From the NCBI GenBank assembly GCA_049692255.1, contig JBAVOR010000020.1:1-60390 (forward strand): DNA of 60,390 nucleotides. The letters are read 5' to 3'. Made by a program: the position numbers and the translations under genes. This stretch comes from JBAVOR01 sp049692255 (GTDB lineage Bacteria; Babelota; Babeliae; Babelales; JACPOV01). Below the pieces are notes generated by a model that worked only from the letters and a program-made list of their open reading frames with translations, did not search any database and was not told the DNA's origin. Of the stretch, positions 17,133 to 25,611 are shown one piece after another; the stretch's first letter is position 1; each line of letters starts with the position of its first letter.

Positions 17133-17648
17133 TTATTCACGCATTTTCTTTAGTAACCATTGCTCGGTGCCCCGTTCTTCTTTGAACCGTATCAGCACAT
17201 AGTTACCCTGCAGCTTTTCCCCATGCAAGCGTACTTCTATCTGTCCATCCCGGAGGCATTGCCCTAAAGATACTGGTTTGCCCTCGTGAGTCTTGATATT
17301 TTCAAAGGTGCCGTGGTCCCAGATGGCTACAGTTCCCGCACCGTAATGGCCTTCAGCTATACGCCCTTCAAAGGTAGCATATGCCATGGGATGATTATCT
17401 GTCCGGACCGCTAATCGTTTAATGGTAGGGTTTTTTGATGGTCCTTTGGGAACAGCCCAAGAAACAAGTACTCCCCCAATTTCTAGGCGAAAATCGTAAT
17501 GCAGATGACTGGCGTCATGCCGCTGAATAACAAAAAGAGGTTGTTTACCCTTGGTAACCTTCTTTTGAGCTGCTGGTTCACCAGATTCGCTCACCGTGCG
17601 ACGTTTAGCATATTGCTTGAGCGATGTTTCATTTTTTTTCTGTACCAT
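17133..17648 (-). CDS. LigD-type 3'-phosphoesterase domain protein
   Basis: 171 residues from ATG 17648, which follows AAGGAG with 8 bases between. It is a stand-alone copy of the phosphoesterase domain of DNA ligase D: FVIQRHDASHLHYDFRLE, SWAVPKGPS, AVRTDNHPM, YATFEGRIAEGHYGAGTV. This domain removes 3'-phosphate and ribonucleotides from DNA ends in non-homologous end joining. The His and Asp ligands in HDASHLHYD and the DH of WDHGTF are kept. No ligase, polymerase or Ku gene is nearby. A signal-peptide-like stretch lies in frame just upstream. Confidence 0.9.
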   Translation of the reverse strand: MVQKKNETSLKQYAKRRTVSESGEPAAQKKVTKGKQPLFVIQRHDASHLHYDFRLEIGGVLVSWAVPKGPSKNPTIKRLAVRTDNHPMAYATFEGRIAEGHYGAGTVAIWDHGTFENIKTHEGKPVSLGQCLRDGQIEVRLHGEKLQGNYVLIRFKEERGTEQWLLKKMRE

Positions 17649-17713
17649 ACTCTCTACTCCTTGCATGCTGTGCATCAAAAGCAGTAAACAAAAAACTACG
17701 GGTTTCAATTTGC

Positions 17714-18109
17714 CTACCCCTTTGCAATGCAACTCGTAACAATCTTCTCTATTTTTGTGCGAACGATTATATCTTCTACAATCCATGATTTATGGCTTTG
17801 ACGAATGTTCATGAGCGCGGCATATTCAATAAATTCAGGAGTACCGTATTTTTCTGAAAGCAAGTTAATGCCCCATAAGTTCTCTTGCGCAGACTCCTGA
17901 CTTTTTAACATAAAAAACTCGCCATCTGCATGCATTTCCATATCAACTACCATGGTCTCTTCTTCTACATCAACTACTGCTTTAACCAAGCTATTAAAGA
18001 TTTTTCCAATCTCTTCAAGCTCTGATACTGAAATGGGGCCCCCTGCCCGCCGAAGTTTGCCGAGTCCGTAGACCCGGATAAACGAAGGCTGGGTATCGAC
18101 TAATTGCAT
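17714..18109 (-). CDS. DUF5674 family protein
   Basis: 131 residues. The core LVKAVVDVEEETMVVDMEMHADGEFFML, interrupted here by variation, and QENLWGINL with VEDIIVRTKIEKIV match what I recall of DUF5674, a small family of unknown function. The expected N-terminus begins close to PISVSELEEI; here about 18 extra residues (PSFIRVYGLGKLRRAGG) precede it. Their DNA resembles the interspersed repeats. ATG follows AAGGAGGCATTC. Its stop lies within the leader of the phosphoesterase gene, so the two are probably co-transcribed. Confidence 0.75.
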   Translation of the reverse strand: MQLVDTQPSFIRVYGLGKLRRAGGPISVSELEEIGKIFNSLVKAVVDVEEETMVVDMEMHADGEFFMLKSQESAQENLWGINLLSEKYGTPEFIEYAALMNIRQSHKSWIVEDIIVRTKIEKIVTSCIAKG

Positions 18110-18297
18110 GAATGCCTCCTTGTGTTGATATTTCCTGTTTATTATTATGCTTTTCTGACCGTACCATAGATTACCCAGGGGATCAATGCATGCAATTTTA
18201 ACATTTCAGTTTGTAATTATCGGTGGACAAAAGATCGATTTATGCTATTGTTAGAGATAATACAACTAATTGTTAACATTCTAATGGAGGAATTCAA

Positions 18298-18882
18298 ATG
18301 AACAAATTAGTTACTACACTTATGGCGCTTGCCATAGCTTCTACAACCGCGTTACCCGTAGTTGAAAATTTCACCTGTAAGGTAGATATCAACAAATGGA
18401 ATACGCAATTATTACAAGTCAACTATCGTTTGCCAAATGCATCGAGAACAGCGCATGGAATGCAGCCAAACAATATAGTGTTCGATAATATAAAATTGGC
18501 AGAAAAAAACATCCCTGCATCTAATTCACAAATACGCGATAATATCAATACATATCTGAAATGCTTGAAAGCACGAAATCTACATAGTTCAGTAATTAAA
18601 GCATGCGAAACTGAAATCTATCAAGTGATACAAGAGAAAACAGGTCGCGATGTTCGCTTAAGTACTCAATTGTACGGCTACGCGCAAACATGCGCTGCTT
18701 TGGCTGCCTTAGCTGCAGTGTCATACGGCCTTTATCAACAGAGAGAAACACTGGCACAATGGGGCAAAACAGCAGCAGGATACTTAGAATTCTTGTTTTC
18801 TAACCCTAGACGACCTTACATTGATCTTACCAATGCGCGCATCGCCAATGCACACATAGAAAACTGCACTGTTAAAATGTAA
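18298..18882 (+). CDS. secreted protein with internal membrane helix, unknown
   Basis: 194 residues. ATG follows TGGAGGAATTCAA. Signal peptide MNKLVTTLMALAIASTTALP, helical middle, membrane helix TCAALAALAAVSYGLYQQ near residue 140, then a C-terminal part with DLTNARIANAHIENCTV. The SYGLYQ motif echoes AYKLYQ and VYYLYK of the genes at 15435 and 16087. Followed by a clear terminator. Function unknown. Confidence 0.62.
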   Translation: MNKLVTTLMALAIASTTALPVVENFTCKVDINKWNTQLLQVNYRLPNASRTAHGMQPNNIVFDNIKLAEKNIPASNSQIRDNINTYLKCLKARNLHSSVIKACETEIYQVIQEKTGRDVRLSTQLYGYAQTCAALAALAAVSYGLYQQRETLAQWGKTAAGYLEFLFSNPRRPYIDLTNARIANAHIENCTVKM

Positions 18883-18906
18883 TGCGGAACTATGATAACT
18901 ACTTTT

Positions 18907-18941
18907 AAGGTGCGCCCTCAAAAGCGCACCTTCTTTTTTTC
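18907..18941 (+). terminator. rho-independent terminator
   Basis: Perfect 9-base stem AAGGTGCGC / GCGCACCTT with an 8-base loop, then CTTTTTTT. It closes the gene ending at 18882 and separates it from tilS. Confidence 0.9.
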
Positions 18942-18957
18942 TTCTAATCGTAAAAAA

Positions 18958-18972
18958 TGGTATAATTGAGCC
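18958..18972 (+). promoter_or_regulatory. extended -10 promoter of tilS, probably leaderless
   Basis: TGGTATAAT (18958-18966) ends 6 bases before the tilS ATG. A transcript would begin at or next to the start codon, leaving no room for a ribosome binding site. No clear -35 box is seen; a TGN extended -10 can work without one. Confidence 0.6.
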
Positions 18973-19950
18973 ATGAATACGTTATTTGCCAATATCACCA
19001 ACTTTTCACTCACTCATACCCTGATTAAACCAGGCGACACCATTATCGTCGGCCTTTCGGGCGGGCCAGATTCAGTATTTTTATTACACTGGTTGCATGC
19101 CTATGCCAAAAACACTCCAATTACCCTCATCGCCGCGCACTTAAACCATGGCTGGCGTGCAGAAAGTGGTGCAGATGAACAGTTCTGCGCACAACTGGCC
19201 ACCTCATTAGCCATCCCTTTTGTCAGTAAAAAAGCAGCCGATATCACCCTAAATATTAAAAAAAATGGCTCGCAAGAGGCGTATGGCCGCGCGTTGCGCC
19301 GCGCATTCTTTGCTCAGGTAAAGGCGCAGTATAATGCTACCGCTATTGCCCTTGCACATCACGCAGATGATCAGCTAGAAACATTTTTTATTCGTTTAAT
19401 TCGTGGCGCTACTATTACTGGGTTGGCGAGCATGCGCCCTGCCCACGGGCATTACATTCGACCAATGCTTACTATCTGCAAAGCAGATGTTCTGGAATAT
19501 CTTAAAAAAAATAATATTCCCTACCGCATCGATCACACCAATGGGTCACCAGACTTTTTACGTAACCGTATCAGACACCAGGTTATTCCTGCTTTAGCGG
19601 CAGTTGATAACCGTGCCGTGACCAAAAGCTTAGAAACTATCACACACTTACAGGAAACAGAACAGTTTTTAACGAAGCTCACCGATCAAACCTGGCAGGC
19701 CCTTTCCGCTACCCATGACGGTCAATTAAGGGTCAAATTACCAGAATTTAGGGCCTTACAGCCCTTTTTACAGGCAAGATTTCTTATACATTGGCTTATT
19801 CAAGAACAGGCCACTTTTACCCCTTCTGAATCCTTTTTAGAGGAGATGCAGCGATTCCTCCTATCACCCCGGGGGGGTAGCCATACTCTCGGCCCCTGGA
19901 AAATGGTGAAACAGGGAAATGGGGCATGGATAGAGAAAATTTCTATTTGA
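18973..19950 (+). CDS. tilS: tRNA(Ile)-lysidine synthase
   Basis: 325 residues. The P-loop SGGPDS (about residue 32) is the PP-loop of N-type ATP pyrophosphatases. HLNHGWR, ALAHHADDQLETFFIRLIRG and DFLRNRIRHQVIP are TilS signatures. The enzyme attaches lysine to C34 of tRNA-Ile(CAU), so it reads AUA. It is shorter than E. coli TilS, having the catalytic domain plus a short C-terminal extension. ATG lies 6 bases after a TATAAT box, so translation may be leaderless. Confidence 0.95.
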   Translation: MNTLFANITNFSLTHTLIKPGDTIIVGLSGGPDSVFLLHWLHAYAKNTPITLIAAHLNHGWRAESGADEQFCAQLATSLAIPFVSKKAADITLNIKKNGSQEAYGRALRRAFFAQVKAQYNATAIALAHHADDQLETFFIRLIRGATITGLASMRPAHGHYIRPMLTICKADVLEYLKKNNIPYRIDHTNGSPDFLRNRIRHQVIPALAAVDNRAVTKSLETITHLQETEQFLTKLTDQTWQALSATHDGQLRVKLPEFRALQPFLQARFLIHWLIQEQATFTPSESFLEEMQRFLLSPRGGSHTLGPWKMVKQGNGAWIEKISI

Positions 19951-19979
19951 CAAAAATTATACAAAATATATGCTAATAT
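19947..19979 (+). promoter_or_regulatory. probable promoter of the M48-like protease gene
   Basis: TTGACA (19947-19952) overlaps the tilS stop codon. Candidate -10 boxes are TATGCT (19969-19974, 16-base spacer) or TGCTAATAT (extended form, 21-base spacer to TAATAT). The first spacing is better. Confidence 0.45.
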
Positions 19980-20007
19980 CATGAACATATTTTTAGGGGA
20001 GACCACT

Positions 20008-20919
20008 ATGAAAAATATATCAATAAAAACAATATTATTATTCGCCACATTGACAACCGGCATATCATCTTTAAATGCAGCGCCAAGCTTTTTAATGCGC
20101 GCGCTCCACTGGGGCATTGTATTTTATTTACCGGTAACAACCACTACTCAAATTTTTGCAGTGCACAATGAGGTTAACGATATGTTTAAGGATGCAAGTC
20201 CCTTAGTAACTGCATTTGTGCAAGAAGAGTTTGCCAAAGTAAATAGCAACACCCCCAGAAAAATAATGGTCAAGAGTACTAGTGGAATTGAGACCCTTGC
20301 AGCAAACTCGCTCCATAACCATATATTAATATCGAAGAGCTTATGCAAGGAATTAGAAGCGATTTTACAGAAAAAAAATATTAGCACTCTGGGCTATAGC
20401 GATACGCTTGCATTGAATGAGGCAAGAGCATCACTCCGGCACGAGTTTAACCACATTAACCACAACGACAGCCAAGCCAAATTAGCATTAAATCTTGCCA
20501 TACCAATTGCTACTGCACTGAGTTTGAAAACAATGCACGCTGGTTTTTTACGTGCATTTGGTTGGCAAAATAAAATACCAACATGTATCAGTAACGCATG
20601 GCAAATTCCTTCTGGTTTGGGAAAACTCGGTTTAAACACCTATCTTGGTAGCCAAGCAAGCATTCGCCGTGAACAAAGAGCAGATGATGAAATAGAAAAC
20701 AATGTATATATTCTTCAAGGCGCAAAGAGAAATTTCGAGCGCTTTGCTGCACAAGAAAAAGCATTTCATGAAAAATATGACGGCAAGATAGCTGAATTAC
20801 CTCAATCAATACAACAAAGCATTTCATTATATGAATCTCTAAAAATGAATCATCCGTCAACACAACATCGGCTTGACCAGTTTAATAAACGCATTGCAAC
20901 ATTACAAAAAAACAAATAG
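20008..20919 (+). CDS. exported M48-like zinc metallopeptidase
   Basis: 303 residues. ATG at 20008 follows TTAGGGGAGACCACT. Signal peptide (MKNISIKTILLFATLTTGIS...). The zinc motif HEFNH sits in SLRHEFNHINHND (about residue 140), and the downstream EQRADDE supplies the third ligand Glu, as in M48 (Ste24/HtpX-like) peptidases. One hydrophobic stretch (LALNLAIPIATALSL) follows the active site. It heads a cluster with two M50-like proteases, all with signal peptides. Substrate unknown. Confidence 0.8.
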   Translation: MKNISIKTILLFATLTTGISSLNAAPSFLMRALHWGIVFYLPVTTTTQIFAVHNEVNDMFKDASPLVTAFVQEEFAKVNSNTPRKIMVKSTSGIETLAANSLHNHILISKSLCKELEAILQKKNISTLGYSDTLALNEARASLRHEFNHINHNDSQAKLALNLAIPIATALSLKTMHAGFLRAFGWQNKIPTCISNAWQIPSGLGKLGLNTYLGSQASIRREQRADDEIENNVYILQGAKRNFERFAAQEKAFHEKYDGKIAELPQSIQQSISLYESLKMNHPSTQHRLDQFNKRIATLQKNK

Positions 20920-20946
20920 TAAGATTTAAATCTTAGGGGAATTATT

Positions 20947-21717
20947 ATGAAAAAATTATTATTACTACTCTTAACCGCAACATACGCATCAATTTACTCG
21001 GGCGAGCCTAGAAATTGGAAAGAAAATTTCCCACTGGTTGCACCACAAAAGCAACATGATTCATTACCAAAACAAATACCACAGCAACAAACAACTAAAT
21101 TTTATTTCACTAGAGATGGGCAAGGATTACAAAAAGAGTTTGAGCAAGGAAATAAAATGGCGCTCTTTGATGCACTGGCGACCATCATAGTCATTCCGGC
21201 AATGTCCATACAAACTAAGGAATCTGTACTTACTATAACTACCGTTACCGCAGGCTTGCTGACATACTATACCATACAAAGACTTACGACAGCTCTTCAT
21301 GAACTCGGACATTTCATGAGCTATAAAATATTATTACCGGAAGTTGCTATAGAAAGTTTCTATGTATCAGTACTACCAACTAATGGCGGTCACATAGCCC
21401 CAGATACTGCAACCAAAAAACGCTTAATCGATAATTGGAAAGAAAATCATCACGGGGAGCCCAAATCAAAATTGAAAAGCTACCTTTTTAAAGAGTGCAT
21501 CGTGGGAGCGGCAGGACCGCTCATAGAAATTGCCACATCAGTAGCTCTTTTATATGCCAACTCCTACTGCAACAACGAGTATCTACAATTGGTGACAAAA
21601 TACACTGCTATAGCAGGCCTATTGAACGGCTTTTATAATTTCATCCCATTAAACGGTAGTGATGGGGACCTAATCGTAACTAGATTACAAGTTCTAAAGG
21701 GATTAGTAGAATTATGA
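20947..21717 (+). CDS. M50-like membrane metalloprotease, copy 1
   Basis: 256 residues. Signal peptide MKKLLLLLLTATYASIYSG. The HExxH motif HELGH is in TALHELGHFMSYK (about residue 118), between hydrophobic segments, and NFIPLNGSDGDLIV near residue 240 matches the second M50 motif N-x-x-P-x-x-x-x-DG, which supplies the Asp ligand. Site-2 proteases cut within membranes. It is short, with about three or four membrane segments. The last 4 bases overlap the start of the next copy. Confidence 0.78.
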   Translation: MKKLLLLLLTATYASIYSGEPRNWKENFPLVAPQKQHDSLPKQIPQQQTTKFYFTRDGQGLQKEFEQGNKMALFDALATIIVIPAMSIQTKESVLTITTVTAGLLTYYTIQRLTTALHELGHFMSYKILLPEVAIESFYVSVLPTNGGHIAPDTATKKRLIDNWKENHHGEPKSKLKSYLFKECIVGAAGPLIEIATSVALLYANSYCNNEYLQLVTKYTAIAGLLNGFYNFIPLNGSDGDLIVTRLQVLKGLVEL

Positions 21718-22505
21718 AAAAATTAATATTACTTCTTTTAACCGCAACGTACGCATCGACTAATGCATGGCCATCGCTCTCTTGGCCAACGATGAAGTTC
21801 GCCAATGATCTGCCCACATTTAATTTCACCAGAAATGGTCAGGGATTGACGCAAGAGATTATTCAATATTCCGACATAGTTCCATTTACCCTCCCCGTCA
21901 TGGCATTTGGCAGTGTTTGTCTTTACGAGGATATTAAAAAGAATGAACCAAACCCATCTCTAACAACTATAGGGAGCGTATTTGCAACATGTTATGGCGC
22001 GGAGGTTTTTTGCAGATTCATGCATGAATTGGGACACTGCGTAACCGCGCGCGCATTATTTCCAGAAATGACTACTACTCATCCCTCTCATCTCTATGTC
22101 TCTTTATTACCATGTGGGCATGGTTCATTCGGCATAGATGCACCACCAAAACCAGCTGAAGTAGTAAGCAACAAGTTTTTGAAGGCTATTACTAATTTCT
22201 ATGATTCTCTATTTATTCACAGCTCATCGAGTACAACTGCTTCATCAAAATCAATTGAAGAAAGTAGCACATTTTTAATGAAATATAGCACTGTGGCAAT
22301 TGCTGGACCATTAATGAGTGCATGTGCCGCATGGGGCTGTTGGCGTGCAAGCAAATGGTGCAAAAATGAAAACATAAAAACAGCTATGCAGTATGCAGCA
22401 ATTTCATCATTTACATTTGGCACAGTTCTTTCTTTAGTAGGCGGTTCTGACGGAGCCCAAATATACAATTGCCTCACCAAACTCATGCAAAGCAAGAGCA
22501 ATTAA
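21714..22505 (+). CDS. M50-like membrane metalloprotease, copy 2
   Basis: 263 residues, paralogue of the preceding gene, with the same signal peptide pattern (MKKLILLLLTATYASTNAW). It has HELGH in RFMHELGHCVTAR and a second motif reduced to LVGGSDGAQIY. The upstream NxxP part is lost, so the metal site may be altered. It overlaps the previous gene by ATGA, so the pair is translationally coupled. Confidence 0.75.
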   Translation: MKKLILLLLTATYASTNAWPSLSWPTMKFANDLPTFNFTRNGQGLTQEIIQYSDIVPFTLPVMAFGSVCLYEDIKKNEPNPSLTTIGSVFATCYGAEVFCRFMHELGHCVTARALFPEMTTTHPSHLYVSLLPCGHGSFGIDAPPKPAEVVSNKFLKAITNFYDSLFIHSSSSTTASSKSIEESSTFLMKYSTVAIAGPLMSACAAWGCWRASKWCKNENIKTAMQYAAISSFTFGTVLSLVGGSDGAQIYNCLTKLMQSKSN

Positions 22506-22513
22506 GGGACCAT

Positions 22514-22585
22514 ATGAAAAAATTATTATTACTGTTCTTAACCGCAACATACGCATCGACTAATGCATGGTCATCGCTCTCTTGA
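22514..22585 (+). pseudogene. truncated third copy of the M50-like gene
   Basis: ATG at 22514 opens MKKLLLLFLTATYASTNAW, followed by SSLS and TGA at 22583. The DNA matches the start of copy 2 closely (ACCGCAACATACGCATCGAC, TAATGCATGG, TCATCGCTCTCTTG), then ends where copy 2 has TGG. Only the signal peptide is left, 8 bases after the copy 2 stop. Confidence 0.8.
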
Positions 22586-22616
22586 CCGACAAAGAGAGTA
22601 GAAAGTAAAAAGCAGC

Positions 22617-23513
22617 TTAATCGAGCCCAGCATCACCAGTATCTGTTACTATCGTGTGCTCACTGAGTAGCAGTTGTAGCTGTTTATAGAATATAATCTT
22701 TTGTTTTTCTGCAACTTCTATGCGCACGTGCGTCAAGAGATCGGCAATCTTTTTATTCTGTGCAATAACTATTTTATTTAAAAAGTTTACAAAGAGCCCG
22801 CTCATTGTTGCATCCCAAGAAGCATGGCCTTTGCGACGATAATACGAGGTAGGGAAAAATGAAAGCGCACGCATTTTTATGCATAACGCAAGCAATCCAG
22901 GGTTTTTAAAAATTTGCTCTACATCTGGAGAATGTTCGTTGATTAATAACTGATAATAACGATCGCCTGCCGCTTGCCCATCGCCTATGATTAGAAAGGC
23001 GATCATATAATAGACATGCTGAGCTACTGAACCCTTAGGTGCCGCGTCTGCCATTTCGATATACTTTCCATACAGGGGCAATATGTTTTGCGTTTCAGCT
23101 TCGGTAAATTTTGCTCCGTCTATTGCATCGTCAGCGTTCTCGGCAACATATTTAGCAAGGACTGCTATACCGCCCACAAGCAATCCACGATTGCTTGGTT
23201 GACTTCTATTCGTTTTACCTGGCTTTTTTTGGAACGGTTCAACCTTTTGACGTGCTCCACCACCGCGTTCTTCTTGACGTGTTTTGTGCGCATGCAGATG
23301 CGGTGTTTGCTTTATCAGCGGGTGTACTGTTGGTGCATGATACCGCGTAGCCGGCTGAGGGCAAGGGTGCCATGCAGCCCCCTGAGAGAATATATTTTTA
23401 TGCATGGTAGATACCCTACGCCCTGTAACGCGAGCAGAAACCACTGCTTGCAAATGTGTCTGACACACATACGCTGCAACACATACAAATGCAATGCGCA
23501 TAAATAGCTTCAT
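22617..23513 (-). CDS. secreted six-member family protein (member 1)
   Basis: 298 residues from ATG 23513, after AAAAAAGGGAGAGTTT. Signal peptide (MKLFMRIAFVCVAAYVCQTH). A proline/cysteine segment (HPCPQPATRY) follows, then a charged stretch (RQEERGGGARQKVE), a glycine-rich hydrophobic helix (LLVGGIAVLAKYVA) and a helical part with AAPKGSVAQHVYYMIAFLIIGDG. It is the most divergent of the six and lacks the family's usual C-terminal P-S-x-x-x-Y motif. Function unknown. Confidence 0.65.
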   Translation of the reverse strand: MKLFMRIAFVCVAAYVCQTHLQAVVSARVTGRRVSTMHKNIFSQGAAWHPCPQPATRYHAPTVHPLIKQTPHLHAHKTRQEERGGGARQKVEPFQKKPGKTNRSQPSNRGLLVGGIAVLAKYVAENADDAIDGAKFTEAETQNILPLYGKYIEMADAAPKGSVAQHVYYMIAFLIIGDGQAAGDRYYQLLINEHSPDVEQIFKNPGLLALCIKMRALSFFPTSYYRRKGHASWDATMSGLFVNFLNKIVIAQNKKIADLLTHVRIEVAEKQKIIFYKQLQLLLSEHTIVTDTGDAGLD

Positions 23514-23541
23514 AAACTCTCCCTTTTTTCTTTTACGCATT

Positions 23542-24537
23542 TTAATCTAACCAGTACGGATTAGGGATTTCTGGATACGCTTCCTCTAACTGTTCGGTCG
23601 TGAGAGGAACAGGAGCGTATGGCTTTGTACCCAACGGCAATAATTTTTTCGCTTCAAAATAGTGGTCTTGCGTTGGCTCATTAGCAAATGCATTAAATGA
23701 TATAATCACTTTCTGAAGTTGATCTTTATGGAGGTATTCTTTAAGCTTCACCACCTGCCCAGCGAGCTCAAGCAATACAGAGCGTATCTTGTCAGCTGCA
23801 AATGCCGTGTGGGGAACTTTGAATGCCAAAAACCAGCCATAATATTCATAACTATACGCAATTGTAGCCCGTAATATTACATTAAGAACATCGGTATTAT
23901 TCATTGCATGTATTGCCATTTTTGCTTCATATGCCTCGATTGGATGGGCCATAGCAAAACCGATTGAGCCAAATTTCACCATCATTTGGTTAACTGTATA
24001 TATTTTTTTTTCTACTGACTGTATATATTTTCGCGATTCGTCACCATTACCTAACGAAGCGTAATAAGCAGCATAATACATATCAGCACGAATAGAATCT
24101 ACCGGAGCTTCTTGTGCCAACTTTAAATAGGACGCCCCTGCTGCTTTAACTTCAGCAATTTCTCCTTCAAAAAATTTTTTCTGTTCTTCTTTAGTGCTGC
24201 TGACAGTCGTGCAATAGTTTGCAAAGAACAGCGAACCGGCCCCAATTGTTGCTGCTTTTTTCCAGCGCGTTTTTTCCTTAGCCCCTTGCGTACCCTCTTC
24301 TTGTTTTTGTCCTTCTTCATAACTGCGCGTATGGGCAGGACGAACTGATTGTGTTTGTTTGAGTAAGGGAACTGGGCAATAGTGCGCGGGTGCCGTTGCT
24401 TGATTACTATACCCACGCACATGTACACTGCTATTACGATTTAACGATCGAGAAATAGCTTGGAAAGCATCGAGGGTATGGAGCGAGAGCGATAGCATCA
24501 TACTAACTATCAAAAGAATGTGTGTACGAAACTTCAT
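23542..24537 (-). CDS. secreted six-member family protein (member 2)
   Basis: 331 residues from ATG 24537 (AAGGAGCGGAT before it). Signal peptide MKFRTHILLIVSMMLSLSLH. Family order: YCPVPLLKQ, charged linker (EEGQKQEEGTQGAKEK), hydrophobic helix (AATIGAGSLFFANY), then YLKLAQEAPVDSIRADMYYA with GNGDESRKYIQSVEKK, AIHAMNNTDVLNVILRA and the C-terminal FANEPTQDHYFEAKKLLPL. The helical middle recalls TPR-like pairs but is not a clear TPR. Unknown function. Confidence 0.68.
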   Translation of the reverse strand: MKFRTHILLIVSMMLSLSLHTLDAFQAISRSLNRNSSVHVRGYSNQATAPAHYCPVPLLKQTQSVRPAHTRSYEEGQKQEEGTQGAKEKTRWKKAATIGAGSLFFANYCTTVSSTKEEQKKFFEGEIAEVKAAGASYLKLAQEAPVDSIRADMYYAAYYASLGNGDESRKYIQSVEKKIYTVNQMMVKFGSIGFAMAHPIEAYEAKMAIHAMNNTDVLNVILRATIAYSYEYYGWFLAFKVPHTAFAADKIRSVLLELAGQVVKLKEYLHKDQLQKVIISFNAFANEPTQDHYFEAKKLLPLGTKPYAPVPLTTEQLEEAYPEIPNPYWLD

Positions 24538-24568
24538 ATCCGCTCCTTCCATTTCCCCTATCGAGACC

Positions 24569-25540
24569 TCAATCCAAATTATACGCATCGAATTTAAGCG
24601 GAACAAATTTTTTGATATTAACGTACGAATCCCATGATGGCGTTTTCGCAAAATTATTCAAGGCGCTCTTGGCGGCAGGGGATTGTTTGAGTATTGTTAA
24701 CCCGTTAAGTTCTGCACCCGATGCTACAGCACTCAACTGTGCATAAAGGGGTACTATATTCGCCAGAGATCTCTGCAAATGAGTAATTTCTTCGGAATTG
24801 TTCGTATTTAATATCTTTAAACACATAGCACGCAGCGTAAGGCCTACTAGATCAACACGATTCATAGCATTAATTGCTGTTCGCGCACCTGAATTTACAA
24901 ACAAATGTTTCAAATGAGCAGACACTTTTGAGGCAAGAGATTCAGGCTGATCTTCTTCCGAAACTAACACTGATAGAATTTCTAGCTGCTTCCCAGCCTC
25001 ATATATGTTTCCTACAGCAAAATCATAGGCTGCAGCGTATACAGCACGTTCTATTGGAGGAGTGGTTGAATTTATTAGATCTCCATAGTATAGCGCAAGA
25101 TCTTTTAAATCTTGCAATTCTTCATGAACCTGCTTCTTTTCTTCTTGTGATTCTTTAACTGTAAACAATCCACTAAAAAACGCTGCCCCTGCGCCAGCGC
25201 GCAATGCGCTTTTTTGCGCTCCGCTTCTATTATGTTCAAAAAATTCTGATCCATGCGAAGCTTTTTCTTCCCAACCACGACCGCCTTCATACTTGCTCTC
25301 AAAGCGTCCCCCTTCTTGAGATTCTGTTTTAACAGTACGCATCGCATTCGATATATTTTGCAATGCTGGTGCTGGGCAATAAGTCGGCACTTCTGTTTTG
25401 CCTAAGCTGCGGGTGATAATGTTCGGCTTTATGTTGAGATTTTTCATAGTGGCTGTTGTCCCCCGTTGCAGCATTGCCTGCATGTCGCAAGACAAAACAC
25501 ATGTTACTATTAACACAAAAATACATACCGTGCGATTCAT
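24569..25540 (-). CDS. secreted six-member family protein (member 3)
   Basis: 323 residues. Signal peptide MNRTVCIFVLIVTCVLSCDM. Then YCPAPALQN, a Glu/Gly-rich linker with GGRGWEEK, hydrophobic helix ALRAGAGAAFFSGLF, helical part, AINAMNRVDLVGLTLRAM and C-terminal FAKTPSWDSYVNIKKFVPL. Signal peptide and 5' leader are almost identical to those of member 4, showing recent duplication. Function unknown. Confidence 0.68.
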   Translation of the reverse strand: MNRTVCIFVLIVTCVLSCDMQAMLQRGTTATMKNLNIKPNIITRSLGKTEVPTYCPAPALQNISNAMRTVKTESQEGGRFESKYEGGRGWEEKASHGSEFFEHNRSGAQKSALRAGAGAAFFSGLFTVKESQEEKKQVHEELQDLKDLALYYGDLINSTTPPIERAVYAAAYDFAVGNIYEAGKQLEILSVLVSEEDQPESLASKVSAHLKHLFVNSGARTAINAMNRVDLVGLTLRAMCLKILNTNNSEEITHLQRSLANIVPLYAQLSAVASGAELNGLTILKQSPAAKSALNNFAKTPSWDSYVNIKKFVPLKFDAYNLD

Positions 25541-25611
25541 AAGAAACTCCTTGTTAATTAATTCAATCTGGACAAAATATAAAAAACAACTCCACAGTTA
25601 CCACCTGTTTA

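Noticed and set aside
23088..23507. 139-codon plus-strand frame opposite the first secreted family gene
   Set aside because: No ribosome binding site and no match to a protein pattern; the minus-strand frame has signal peptide and family motifs.
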